Shown here: positions 18,817-27,289 of the stretch, in pieces | Layout of the letters: every line of letters begins with the position of its first letter | Numbering within the stretch: the stretch's first letter is position 1 | Assembly: GCA_900545275.1 (NCBI GenBank) | Contig: UQYG01000011.1 | Location: forward strand, 1-64,000 | DNA length: 64,000 nucleotides | From: an uncultured Sutterella sp. | GTDB taxonomy: Bacteria > Pseudomonadota > Gammaproteobacteria > Burkholderiales > Burkholderiaceae_F | Direction of reading: 5' to 3' | Notes under the pieces: model-generated | Database searches by the model: none | Told to the model about the DNA's origin: nothing | What the model saw: the letters and a program-made list of their open reading frames with translations, nothing else | Translations under genes and position numbers: made by a program

Positions 18817-20385
18817 TTACGGCAGGCGAATCCATTCGCGCTCAAAGGCCCAGGGATCCGAAACGTCCTTCACCGTCACGTCAAAGAGACGCGTCATGCG
18901 TCGGTTCGTGTCGAACGGGGCCCAGCCGGGGTTGCCGGTCTTCGCAAAGCGCACCCAGGCGCCGTGCATGGCGTCGGCCAGGGCCGTCGGTGCGTAGGGG
19001 CCGTTCAGGGCGATCGCGGGCTTGGAGTCGAGCGTATGGAAGACGAAGGCCACGTCGTTCGAGTGTGCGGCGCCCCGGGCCTTGCCGGACTTCCCGAGGA
19101 CCGGACTCTTCCAGTCAAAGGAATACGCCCAAACCCTGTTGCCCGCTTTCGAGAGATTTTCCAGCGTACGGTTTGCTGGCATGCGGAAAATCAGATCCCC
19201 CTGAATGCGCGTGAAGATCTCTCCCGGCGTCGAACCGTGTCCGGCCGCCCGATAGCGGTCAAGGAGCTTTGCATCCCATCCCATCGCGCGCACGAGGCGC
19301 TCCGTCGCTTCGGGACCGATCTTGTCGATCGCGCCCGAAGGAACCGTATAGTTTCGCCATTCCTCGCGCGTGCATCCGACGATGACCTCCACGCCCGCGG
19401 CGGCGCCCGCGAGCAGGGCGTCCACGGGCCTGGCCTTGAGCACCTCCCCGTCCACGTAGGGTTTGAAGAGCGCCGAATTGCCGTGCGAGAAGGCGAGCCA
19501 CTCGGGGTCGGAGGCGAGGCTTCCGACAAACTTTCCGAAAGTAAAGAGCTTCTCGTTCGAGAGGCTCATGAAGCCTTCGCGCGTGGGGGCGACGCCGAAG
19601 AAGTCCGCGAGGCGCTTCGTCGCCGTGCGGGCCTCTTCTTCGTTCGTCCACTGAGCGATCGCCGAGGGACTCTGGAGAATCGCGCGGCGGAAAAGTCCTT
19701 TCGTCTTGGGCGAAGCCAAAAGACTCGTGATGTGCGTCGCGCCGGCGGACTGTCCGAAGACCGTCACGCACTTCGGGTCGCCCCCGAAGGCCGCGATGTT
19801 GTCCCGCACCCATTCGAGCCCGAGGATCATGTCGCGAAGGCCGTTGTCGGCGTCGCCGTCTTCGAGCTTCAGGAAGCCGTCGACGTTGACGCGGTAGTTG
19901 ATCGCGACGAGCACGATTCCGTCCTTGGCGAAGGCCGTGCCGTCAAAGCGCGGATCGTTGTTGTCGCAGCGCGTCGATCCGCCCCCGGGGATCCACACCA
20001 TGACGGGCGCGTTCTTCGCCTCTTTGGGCGCCCAGAGGTTGAGGACGAGGGCGTTGCCGCCGCCGATCATGGAGGGCGTCTTGCGGTCGGGCTGCAGGGG
20101 GATGGCGCCCGGCTTCGTGGCGTCCAGAACGCCCGTCCAGGGCTTTGCCTTCAAGGGCGCAAGAAAGCGTCGTTCGGCAACGTAGGGATCCTCTCCGAAA
20201 GGAACGCCGCGAAAAACGCGGATGCCGTCCCCTTCGAGTCCGCGAATGCGCCCGAGCGGCGTCGAGACTTCTACGGGGGTGTGCGTCACGTCGGCCGCGG
20301 CGGCCCGAAGAACGCCGGGAACGGACAGGGCGGCGAAGGCCGCGCCCGTCCCGTAAAGGAAGCTGCGTCGGGAAAAAGTCTGCAT
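18817..20385 (-). CDS. Tat-exported type-B carboxylesterase
   Basis: Encodes 522 residues. The twin-arginine signal SRRSFLYGTG with ALSVPGVLRAAAA predicts Tat export to the periplasm. The carboxylesterase type-B fold is clear: FRGVPFGEDP near the N-terminus, oxyanion loop PGGGS, GLEWVRDNIAAFGGDP, nucleophile elbow FGQSAGA (Ser about 213), and the late His in GAAHSNDVAFVF. It is the length typical of bacterial secreted esterases acting on ester or lactone substrates. Specificity is unknown. The start at 20385 has GGAG upstream. No operon partner. The neighbours are the candidate sRNA and the RRDD-repeat protein. Confidence 0.9.
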   Translation of the reverse strand: MQTFSRRSFLYGTGAAFAALSVPGVLRAAAADVTHTPVEVSTPLGRIRGLEGDGIRVFRGVPFGEDPYVAERRFLAPLKAKPWTGVLDATKPGAIPLQPDRKTPSMIGGGNALVLNLWAPKEAKNAPVMVWIPGGGSTRCDNNDPRFDGTAFAKDGIVLVAINYRVNVDGFLKLEDGDADNGLRDMILGLEWVRDNIAAFGGDPKCVTVFGQSAGATHITSLLASPKTKGLFRRAILQSPSAIAQWTNEEEARTATKRLADFFGVAPTREGFMSLSNEKLFTFGKFVGSLASDPEWLAFSHGNSALFKPYVDGEVLKARPVDALLAGAAAGVEVIVGCTREEWRNYTVPSGAIDKIGPEATERLVRAMGWDAKLLDRYRAAGHGSTPGEIFTRIQGDLIFRMPANRTLENLSKAGNRVWAYSFDWKSPVLGKSGKARGAAHSNDVAFVFHTLDSKPAIALNGPYAPTALADAMHGAWVRFAKTGNPGWAPFDTNRRMTRLFDVTVKDVSDPWAFEREWIRLP

Positions 20386-20656
20386 GATGGTGGGTCTCCT
20401 CATTCGGTTGCAAAAGCCCGCAGGCGTTACAAGGAGAGATTTTCCCGTCTCGGATTACGCGCGTAATTTGCGCAGAAACAAAGAAGAATGATTTTTTCGT
20501 GCGGGAGAGGAGAAGATGGGTTCTCAGGAGAGGTTTCCGACCGAGAGCTGCGTTGTCGAAGGAAGGGAAAGACGGCCATCCGGCGCCTCTCTGCGGGAGA
20601 TGTCGGAAAAACCTCGCCCCGAGGTCCTGCGTTCGACTTCGGGGCGAAGGGGTTCG

Positions 20657-21127
20657 TCAGCGACGGTCGTCCCGCCGATCATCCCGGCGGTCACGCCGAT
20701 CGTCGCGGCGCGGATCCGGACGGCGGTCGCGTCGATCGTCGCGCCGGTCATCGCGCCGAAGATCACGGCGATCGTCGCGCCGGTCATCGCGCCGAAGATC
20801 ACGGCGGTCGTCACGACGGTTGTCGTGTTTGGCTTTGCGGTCGCGCTTGGCGCGCCAGTCGCGGCCGGCGCGCTCTTCGTCGTAGCGCCAGCGAAGTTCC
20901 TTTTGCCATTCGTCGCGCGTGTAGCGTTTCCCGTCCTCACGGTCCCAGAAGTACTTGCCGTCCCAACGTCCTTCGTCGCGGTTCTTCTCGTACCACTCGC
21001 GTTCTTTTCGGTCCTTAATGCCTTGGAGAATGCCGCCGAAAATGTCTCCGGCTTCGGCGGCGAACGTCACGGTCGGGGTCAGGGCCGCGGCGGTCAACGC
21101 CAGAATGAGCGATCTGCGGTTTGTCAT
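20657..21127 (-). CDS. Exported protein with a C-terminal RRDD repeat tail
   Basis: Encodes 156 residues. A Sec-type signal (LILALTAAALTPTVTFAAEA) is followed by a short charged domain with aromatic positions (EKNRDEGRWDGKYFWDREDGKRYTRDEW). The final about 55 residues are nearly pure Arg/Asp in RRDDRRD and RRDLRRDD units, a strongly alternating charge pattern. At DNA level the tail contains a 36-bp tandem duplication (20737-20772 and 20773-20808), so its length is likely to vary between strains. Family unknown. A periplasmic metal- or polyanion-binding role is conceivable but only inferred. Confidence 0.7.
   Translation of the reverse strand: MTNRRSLILALTAAALTPTVTFAAEAGDIFGGILQGIKDRKEREWYEKNRDEGRWDGKYFWDREDGKRYTRDEWQKELRWRYDEERAGRDWRAKRDRKAKHDNRRDDRRDLRRDDRRDDRRDLRRDDRRDDRRDRRPDPRRDDRRDRRDDRRDDRR
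20737..20808. repeat. 36-bp tandem repeat in the RRDD tail
   Basis: Two adjacent 36-bp units differing at the last positions encode 12-residue RRDLRRDDRRDD-type blocks. Slippage here would change the tail in steps of 12 residues without frameshift. Confidence 0.75.
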
Positions 21128-21382
21128 GAAGCCTCCTTTTTTGCGTCATGCAAAGGTGATGAATCACAAGTCGGAGACGGCGGAACGCGCGTTCCGCGTC
21201 CCCTCTCTGTTGATCTCATCATAATCGCGGGTCGGTAAAGAAGATAGAAGGGTTTTGTTGCAGATCGCTAAACGAAGAGCGGACGAAAAAAGAAAAGGTC
21301 GTTCCGGAGCGCCGCGATTCGCATTTTCGGTTACCATTCGGGGGCTTCGGAGTCGCGCAAAGAGAATCTCTCCGAAGCGGCC

Positions 21383-21431
21383 GTGCGGGACGACCCGCGC
21401 AGCCGTTCGTACATCAATGGGGACGGCCCCG
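21383..21431 (+). promoter_or_regulatory. Guanidine-II (mini-ykkC) riboswitch
   Basis: Two consecutive hairpins with the diagnostic ACGR tetraloops. The first has a 7-bp stem 21383-21389/21394-21400 around ACGA (21390-21393). The second has GGGG (21419-21422)/CCCC (21427-21430) plus a U-G pair around ACGG (21423-21426). The linker is 17 nt. The second hairpin ends two bases before the GGGAG ribosome site of the Gdx/SugE gene, matching the translational-control layout of guanidine-II riboswitches, in which guanidine joins the two loops and frees the ribosome site. Confidence 0.88.
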
Positions 21432-21447
21432 CAGGGAGACAACCATC

Positions 21448-21765
21448 ATGGCCTGGGCATACGTTCTCATCGCCGGCATTCTCGAAGTCGTCTGGTCTTT
21501 TTCGCTCAAGGCGAGCGAGGGCTTCACGAAACTTCTTCCGTCCCTCGCGACGGTCTTCTTCATGATTCTGAGCTTCGTCGTCCTCTCGCAGGGCATGAAG
21601 TCGCTTCCGCTCGGGACGGCCTATGCGGTCTGGACCGGGATCGGAGCGGTGGGCGCCGCGCTCGTCGGGATCGTCGTTCTCGGAGAATCCGCGTCCCTCA
21701 TGCGCGTTGCCGGCATCGCCTTCATCGTCGTCGGAATCGTCCTCCTGAAGCTCGCCGCGCACTGA
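21448..21765 (+). CDS. gdx: Guanidinium exporter, SMR family (Gdx/SugE)
   Basis: Encodes 105 residues with four membrane helices, the standard small-multidrug-resistance size. The central acidic residue is Glu13 in AGILEVVWSFSLKAS. The helix-3 signature LPLGTAYAVWTGIGAVGA and the WSF/SLK pattern fit the Gdx branch, which exchanges guanidinium for protons, rather than the EmrE polyaromatic-cation branch. The mini-ykkC riboswitch directly upstream independently supports this. The protein acts in the inner membrane as a dual-topology dimer. The ribosome site is GGGAG with 8-nt spacing. Confidence 0.93.
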   Translation: MAWAYVLIAGILEVVWSFSLKASEGFTKLLPSLATVFFMILSFVVLSQGMKSLPLGTAYAVWTGIGAVGAALVGIVVLGESASLMRVAGIAFIVVGIVLLKLAAH

Positions 21766-21785
21766 TCGGCCGTCGCCAAAAGGAA

Positions 21786-21850
21786 ACCCCCGCCGCGTTG
21801 CCGTGACGGGGGTGAATCCGAAAGAGGAGAGGACGGGGCGCTCGGCCCCG
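21786..21850. terminator. Two hairpins between convergent genes
   Basis: ACCCCCG (21786-21792)/CGGGGGT (21807-21813) is followed on the minus strand by TTTCCTTTT and ends the molybdoenzyme operon. CGGGGC (21834-21839)/GCCCCG (21845-21850) follows on the + strand and can serve the exporter gene. Confidence 0.6.
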
Positions 21851-21875
21851 ATTCCTCTCTCATGCCCGAGCGGGA

Positions 21876-22508
21876 TCAAAGCTTCATCTTGAAGGTCTTG
21901 CAATCCATGTGCTTGGCGATGTAGCGGACCTTCGGCTGCGTGCCGGCGGCTTCGTTCATCGCGACGGCCTTCTCAATGAGGGGCTTCGTCTTTTCGGTCG
22001 GCTTGTCGTAGTCGACGAGCGTGATCGCATGGATGCCGCAGGCTTCCACGCAGGCGGGGAGCTGACCCTTTTCGAGACGATGCGAGCAAAGCGTGCAGTG
22101 CGCGGCCTTGCCGGCCGGGTGCGTCGTCCACGCTTCGAGCGGACGTTCGTAAAGAGGCTTCTTGTCGCCGTAGTAGCTCGTGACGCCCGACGGGAAGACC
22201 GGCACGCCGTAGGGGCAGGCCTTCTCGCACATGTGGCAGCCGATGCACTTTTTCTGGTCGACGAGAATTTCACCGTGCGGGCCCTTGGAGATCGCCTTGG
22301 CGGGGCAGATCTTCATGCAGGCGGGATTGTCGCAGTGCTGGCAGGAAGCACGGTAATAATTGACGACGTTGTCTTCGATGTTTTCACTACGAAGAATTTT
22401 GAGGAAGAAGACGCCGGGGGGAACCTGGTTTTCTTCCTTGCAGGCGATCGCGCAGGCTTGGCACCCAACGCAGCGATCCACCTCAACAATGATGCCGAAT
22501 CGTGACAT
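21876..22508 (-). CDS. Four-cluster [4Fe-4S] electron-transfer subunit (DmsB-type)
   Basis: Encodes 210 residues with four Cys clusters in the DmsB/PhsB/NrfC arrangement: CVGCQACAIACKEEN, CQHCDNPACMKICP, CIGCHMCEKACPYG and CTLCSHRLEKGQLPACVEACG. It shuttles electrons to the catalytic molybdopterin subunit encoded just upstream (12-bp gap, same operon). It has no signal of its own, consistent with export as a complex by the partner's Tat signal. No membrane quinol-oxidising subunit follows in this window. Known relatives serve DMSO, thiosulfate, tetrathionate or polysulfide reductases. Confidence 0.92.
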   Translation of the reverse strand: MSRFGIIVEVDRCVGCQACAIACKEENQVPPGVFFLKILRSENIEDNVVNYYRASCQHCDNPACMKICPAKAISKGPHGEILVDQKKCIGCHMCEKACPYGVPVFPSGVTSYYGDKKPLYERPLEAWTTHPAGKAAHCTLCSHRLEKGQLPACVEACGIHAITLVDYDKPTEKTKPLIEKAVAMNEAAGTQPKVRYIAKHMDCKTFKMKL

Positions 22509-22520
22509 GACGGGTCTCCT

Positions 22521-24731
22521 TTACGCTTTCGTGACTTTGATGCAGACGTCGTTGTAGGCGGGGTAGCCAGAAATCGGGTCCCAGTTCTTGCGCGGGATGA
22601 GAACCTGCGTTTCCTGGTCGCCTCGCCACCCGTACTGGGCGTCGACGGTGCCGGGCTGCGCAAGAATCGTCGCGCGCACGCGGGCGCGGACCTTTCCCTT
22701 GTAGTAGGGGGATTCCATCCAGATTTGGTCGCCTTCCTTGATGCCGAGCTTTTGGCAGTCGGACGGGTGCATGTTCACGGTCGACTCGGGTTCGAGTTCG
22801 AGGAGGTACGGCTGGTCCGCACGGGTCTTCGAGTGCGTGATGTAGGGACGGCGCGTACCGTTGATGAGCTTGAAGGGCCATTCCTTCGTGGGCTTCGGAG
22901 GCGCGACGTATTCCGGAAGACCGGGCTGGCCGTGCTTGGCCTGAATCGACGAGAAGAGCTCGACCTTGCCCGAGGGCGTGCGGAAGCCGGGTTTACCGTC
23001 AAAGCGCAGCAGTCCCTTTTCGTGCTTGGCCATTTCCTGCGGCGGGAAGAATTCGCAGACCGTGATTTCGGGGAGCGTGGACGCCTGTTTTTCGTAGGAG
23101 GTGCCCCAGCCGTTCAGGATCGAGTCGCAGGCCTTCACCGGATCGCCTCCGAAGAAGAGCTTTTCGTCGATCAGGGCGGAACCGATCGTGCAGGAGATCT
23201 TCCAGTCTTCCCAGGCTTCGCCCAGGGGCTTCACCGGACGGCGGGCCGAGACCTTGCGGCCGTGCACGCCGAAGGGGGCGTAGCGTTCGAAGTTCATCGC
23301 GGCAGGAAGGACGAAGTCCATGTCGTGATGCGTTTCGTCACGGTAGAAGTAGTCCGTCGAGAACGAGAAGTCCATGTTGCGCACGGCTTCCTGGTATTCC
23401 TGCGGGCTCGGCCAGATGAGAAGGTTGGCGCCCCAGCCGCAGAAGGCGCGGATGCGGCCCTCCTTCACCATTTCGGGGAGGTTGTTCGGGCTGCAGAGCA
23501 CCTGCATTTCATTCCAGATCGGAGCGAATTCGCGGTCGATGCGGGTCTTGCGCTGCTTTTCCTCACGGAACCAGGGTTCGTCGATGAAGGTGCGCGTGTA
23601 GCCTTCGTCCCAACGGATGTAGTCCTTGGGCCAATTGGCGATCGAGCTCGCACCGGCTTTCTCGGCGTTGCCCGTGAGGGCCATGAGAAGCGACATGGCG
23701 CGCACGTTGTTGCAGCCGTTGTGCTGATGCGGCACCGACTGACCCGGAAGCTGCATCGCCGAGGGACCGTCGGCAAACATGCGCGCGGCGGCGACCATCT
23801 TTTCGGCCGGAACGCCCGTTTCCTTTTCGACGTATTCCGGCGTGAAGCGTTCGCAGTACTTCACGAGTTCTTCATAGCCGACGCACCACTTGTCGATGAA
23901 TTCGTGGTCGACGAGGTCTTCCTTGACGAGGACGCGGATCATGCCCCAGGCGAGCGCGCCGTCGGTGCCCGGATAGGGCTGCAGATGAATGTCGGCCTGT
24001 TCGGCGACCTTCGTGCGGCGGACGTCGACGACGATCAGCTTCATGCCGCGGGCCTTCTGTGCGAGCAGACCGCGGAAGAAACCGTGGGGCTGGGCCCAGG
24101 AGCCGTTCTTGCCCATGATGAGGAGGCACTTGGCCTTCGGGTTCGGGCCGCCGGCGATTTCCTGACCCCAGGAGAGTTCTTCGGCGTGCACGTAGGCGAG
24201 GTTGCAGGCGGCGGAACTTTCGCAGCAGTAGTTGGGGCTGCCGTAGTAGCGCGCAAGGCGCATGACGGGCGGACGCGGTTCCTTCGGGTCGCCGCAGAAG
24301 AACATCACCTTTTCGGGACCGTACTTCGCCTTGATTTCGGCAAGGTTTTTCACGATCGCCTTGATCGCTTCGTCCCAGGAGCAGCGCACCCAGCCCGGAT
24401 CCTTCGAGCCCTTGGGGTTCGTGCGCTTCAGAGGATAGAGAAGGCGGTTCGGGTTGTAGAGGCGCTGCAGCGTCGAAATGCCCTTGGAGCAGAGCGAATT
24501 GTTCGGATGCTCCTTCCAGTTTTCAATCTTGATGACGTGATTGCCGCGGGCTTTGAACTGCAGACCGCACATCGGCATGTGGTTGCAGCTGTCGCAGATG
24601 GTATAGCCCGTCCAGACCTCGTCGCTTTCCTTGGCCGCCGCGAAAACGGGGGCCGACGAGAGTCCGAGCGTGCCCGAGGCGAGAACACCCTTGAGGAGGT
24701 TTCTTCTCGAGAGCGACAACGGTTGGGTCAT
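22521..24731 (-). CDS. Tat-exported molybdopterin oxidoreductase, catalytic subunit (DMSO reductase family)
   Basis: Encodes 736 residues. The twin-arginine signal SRRNLLKGVLASG is followed by a mature domain with the N-terminal [4Fe-4S] motif CDSCNHMPMCG...SLCSKG, then the bis-MGD domains and a C-terminal molydopterin dinucleotide-binding domain (INGTRRPYITHSK, MHPSDCQKLGIKEGDQ). The pocket region reads CCESSAACNLA, suggesting a Cys or Ser metal ligand. I cannot tell the substrate: arsenate/tetrathionate/thiosulfate-type reductases and other orphan family members all remain possible. Start chosen at 24731 (MTQPLSLSRRN) with GGAG upstream. It forms an A-B operon with the ferredoxin-like gene and lacks a C subunit. 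Confidence 0.9.
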   Translation of the reverse strand: MTQPLSLSRRNLLKGVLASGTLGLSSAPVFAAAKESDEVWTGYTICDSCNHMPMCGLQFKARGNHVIKIENWKEHPNNSLCSKGISTLQRLYNPNRLLYPLKRTNPKGSKDPGWVRCSWDEAIKAIVKNLAEIKAKYGPEKVMFFCGDPKEPRPPVMRLARYYGSPNYCCESSAACNLAYVHAEELSWGQEIAGGPNPKAKCLLIMGKNGSWAQPHGFFRGLLAQKARGMKLIVVDVRRTKVAEQADIHLQPYPGTDGALAWGMIRVLVKEDLVDHEFIDKWCVGYEELVKYCERFTPEYVEKETGVPAEKMVAAARMFADGPSAMQLPGQSVPHQHNGCNNVRAMSLLMALTGNAEKAGASSIANWPKDYIRWDEGYTRTFIDEPWFREEKQRKTRIDREFAPIWNEMQVLCSPNNLPEMVKEGRIRAFCGWGANLLIWPSPQEYQEAVRNMDFSFSTDYFYRDETHHDMDFVLPAAMNFERYAPFGVHGRKVSARRPVKPLGEAWEDWKISCTIGSALIDEKLFFGGDPVKACDSILNGWGTSYEKQASTLPEITVCEFFPPQEMAKHEKGLLRFDGKPGFRTPSGKVELFSSIQAKHGQPGLPEYVAPPKPTKEWPFKLINGTRRPYITHSKTRADQPYLLELEPESTVNMHPSDCQKLGIKEGDQIWMESPYYKGKVRARVRATILAQPGTVDAQYGWRGDQETQVLIPRKNWDPISGYPAYNDVCIKVTKA

Positions 24732-25513
24732 GGTCGTCTCCTTTCGGATTGGATGGATGGTTGGCGTGCGTGACGGAGCGCACCGATTGGTTTTCTTTTC
24801 GACGGGGACCGATGCTTTTCCAGGGGCCCCGACGTCGCCGCCCGCTGATATCGATGTTTTGTAGAGTGTCTTGACGGAGCGGCTTTGTAACAAAGGATAA
24901 CGCTCTGATTTTCGCCCCCTCCATCTGGAAAACCCGAGCCGGGGAACGCATTTCGTTATGCTAAATATGAATAGCGGTGCCGGTGTTAAGGAGGGAAGAA
25001 ACTGCGGGAATGGGAAAACAAGGAAAAGGAACTCCCCGTGGTCTTTTGTTTTTCAGGGAAAAGGGATTTTCCCTGATTTCTGAAAAGATATCGTGCGGCC
25101 GGGGCAAGAGAGGGAGGTTTCTTAACGTTCTTTCAAAGAATCGGGCCCGCATTGTCGGCGGCGAGGCGTTCGGCGACGAATCCGAGAAATCGTCCGGCCG
25201 GAGAGTCGGGCCAAGATTGTGCAGGACTCACCGCCGGAAGAGGTGCGCCTTCGCCGCTTCACTCGGGAAGGCCGCGAAGGAGGGCGTCCGACGGACGTGC
25301 ATCCGCTCGTCGAGCGTGAGGCGTCTCCCGCTCGTCTGCGGCGTCTGACAGAGAACGCCGAAAAAAGCGCTCCGCACGTTGGAGCGTTCGGCCTGAGGCC
25401 GAAGCGGGGCCGATGAAACCTAACGTCCGATCGGGACCGGGATTCGTCGGGGAACGATGGGCGCGTGCTATCATCCTTCTTTCCTCAATATACGAACGAA
25501 AGAGACAACACGA
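24732..25513. other. 780-bp divergent intergenic region
   Basis: No supported gene. It contains a perfect 9-bp hairpin, CAGGGAAAA (25054-25062)/TTTTCCCTG (25067-25075). A possible small frame at 25011 (MGKQGKGTPRG...) follows AAGGAGGG at about 15 nt but encodes a basic sequence with no family resemblance, so I leave it uncalled. Promoters for the divergent molybdoenzyme operon and dnaQ-like gene must lie here. Confidence 0.4.
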
Positions 25514-26281
25514 ATGTCCAAAGCCCTACAGGATGCCTACCGAATCGTTCACGTGCACAAAGGCTCGTGCCTTGCGCTCGACACGGAAACGACGGGCGTG
25601 AGCATCGAAGACGGCGACCGCATCATTGAAATCGGCATCGTTGTCATCCACCGGCGCGAAATCGATCCGAAGGAGGAGAGCCACTTTCAGCGCTACATCA
25701 ATCCCGGCTTCGACATGAACGAAGAAGTGACGAAGGTGCACGGGATCACGAACGAATTCCTGCGCTCGAAGCCCACCTTCGAAGAGATCGCCGACGACTT
25801 CATCAACATGATCAAGGGGCAGGTCCTCCTCATTCACAACGCCGAGTTCGACGTGAAGTTCCTCAACATGGAGCTCGAGCGCATCGGCCGCGGGCACATC
25901 GAAGACTACGCCGCCGTGATCGACACGATGGCGCTCTATCAGGCCGAACATCCCGGCCGCACGCCGACCCTTGACAACTTCGCCCGCACCTACGAACTCA
26001 ACCACATCGACCGAACCTTCCACGGCGCACTTCTTGACTCGCTCATCCTCGCCGAGTGCTGGCTCGCCATGACGGGCGGTCAGCAGGCGATCGACGTCGA
26101 CGCGCTCCTTCTCACGGAGCCCGTGCCGATGAACGATCAGTCGACCCTTCGCGTCCCGAAGCCGAGTCCCGAGGAATTGGCCGAACACAGCCGCATTCTC
26201 GACATCGTCGAGAAGAACTGCAAGGCCGTCTGCCGCTGGCGCTCCGTCTACGGCGACGAACGCCAAAAGGAGGAGGCATGA
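25514..26281 (+). CDS. dnaQ: DnaQ-family 3'-5' exonuclease (DNA polymerase III epsilon subunit)
   Basis: Encodes 255 residues. The DEDDh exonuclease motifs are present in order: ExoI DTETTG (about 23-28), the HGI/F region and HNAEFD for ExoII, and ExoIII HGALLDS (the catalytic His and Asp). In the replicative polymerase this subunit proofreads mismatched 3' ends. Length and the C-terminal tail fit a true epsilon subunit, although no clear beta-clamp-binding peptide was identified. Its stop overlaps the next start (ATGA at 26278), so the two genes are translationally coupled. Confidence 0.85.
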   Translation: MSKALQDAYRIVHVHKGSCLALDTETTGVSIEDGDRIIEIGIVVIHRREIDPKEESHFQRYINPGFDMNEEVTKVHGITNEFLRSKPTFEEIADDFINMIKGQVLLIHNAEFDVKFLNMELERIGRGHIEDYAAVIDTMALYQAEHPGRTPTLDNFARTYELNHIDRTFHGALLDSLILAECWLAMTGGQQAIDVDALLLTEPVPMNDQSTLRVPKPSPEELAEHSRILDIVEKNCKAVCRWRSVYGDERQKEEA

Positions 26282-27267
26282 CGCTACGTTTCACCTCCTA
26301 CACGACGGACTGCATCGTGCGGCGTTCGGCCGAGCTCGAGGCGCTGCGGCGCATGTCGCTTTGCAAGACCTCGATGGCCGACTGCAGCATGACGGTCGCC
26401 GCCATCTGCGGACGCTCCTGGGAGCGTGACCTCGGCGTCGCCGAACTCACGGCTCCGAACGGCAAGCCGCTCTTCGTCTTTCGCGACAACTACCTCCTCG
26501 GCGAAGCCTTCTACCGTTTGATTCAGGAAGGACTCACGGACAATGCGCCCTTCACCGACGGAGAAAAGCATTTTTACCGCGGGATTCTCAAGGAACTCGC
26601 CGAATTTGAGGCCGCGCGCGGCCGCACGCTCCAGTTGGGGGGCGTGAAGTCCGAAGTTGAAAAGCTTCTCGCAAAGCTCGGACTCGAAGGTACGTGCTTT
26701 ACGAACGAAGACCTCTACGACTACTGCTACAGCCGCGAGACCTTCGCGACGCTCGCGGGGCGCCCCATGGCGAAAAAACGCAACTTCTGCCGCCGCTTCG
26801 AGCGAAATCACCCGGAAGCGAAGTTCGTTTATTTCGAAAAGAGTCCCGACGACAAGACACTCGAGCGTTGGAAGGTCTTTCTCGCCGAGTGGTACGACGC
26901 GAACCAACCGCTCGATGAAACGCTCTTTTTCGAGCGCAAGTTCCTCGACGTCGTCCTCTGTCGATGGGACGAGTGCGGCGTGACGGGCGGGATGCTCGTC
27001 GAGGGCGACGAAATCTTCGGCCTCACGCTCGGCGCCCTCGTCACCCCCGACACCTACGCGGTTCACATCGAAAAGTCCCGCCGCGACGTGGAAGGGGGCT
27101 ACCCCTATCTCGCGCATTCGCTCGCGAAGGCTCTGCCCGAAACCGTCAAGGTGCTGAACCGCGAAGAGGACCTCGGCGTGCCGGGCCTGAGAAAAGCCAA
27201 GCACGACTGGTTCCCGCTCTATCAATTGGAAAAGGGCGTCTACGAAATCGCCCCGTTTGAGCCCTGA
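26278..27267 (+). CDS. DUF2156-type (GNAT-fold, phosphatidylglycerol lysyltransferase-like) protein
   Basis: Encodes 329 residues, cytoplasmic, with no membrane segment. Blocks such as LFVFRDNYLLGEAFY, NHPEAKFVYFEKSPDDKTLERW, GGMLVEGDEIFGLTLGA and IEKSRRDVEGGYPYLAHSLAK, ending in NREEDLGVPGLRKAKHDWFP, follow the soluble DUF2156 domain. This double-GNAT fold is shared with the catalytic part of aminoacyl-phosphatidylglycerol synthases. The NREEDLGxxGLRxAKxxxxP ending is characteristic. Without a membrane domain it probably does not modify lipids in the MprF manner. Its acceptor is unknown. It overlaps dnaQ by four bases and precedes the alcohol dehydrogenase by 22 bp, so the three form an operon. 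Confidence 0.75.
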   Translation: MTLRFTSYTTDCIVRRSAELEALRRMSLCKTSMADCSMTVAAICGRSWERDLGVAELTAPNGKPLFVFRDNYLLGEAFYRLIQEGLTDNAPFTDGEKHFYRGILKELAEFEAARGRTLQLGGVKSEVEKLLAKLGLEGTCFTNEDLYDYCYSRETFATLAGRPMAKKRNFCRRFERNHPEAKFVYFEKSPDDKTLERWKVFLAEWYDANQPLDETLFFERKFLDVVLCRWDECGVTGGMLVEGDEIFGLTLGALVTPDTYAVHIEKSRRDVEGGYPYLAHSLAKALPETVKVLNREEDLGVPGLRKAKHDWFPLYQLEKGVYEIAPFEP

Positions 27268-27289
27268 CGGGCTCTGCAAGGAGAAACAC

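Noticed and set aside
20737..20808. CRISPR-like repeat array
   Set aside because: Only two adjacent 36-bp units without spacers, inside a coding frame as a 12-residue repeat.
22725..24773. Long + strand frame opposite the molybdopterin oxidoreductase
   Set aside because: Complementary-strand shadow. The minus strand carries the complete Tat signal, iron-sulfur motif and cofactor domains.
25011..25348. Possible small basic protein starting MGKQGKG
   Set aside because: The AAGGAGGG is too far from the ATG, composition is ordinary GC-rich read-through, and no family is recognisable.
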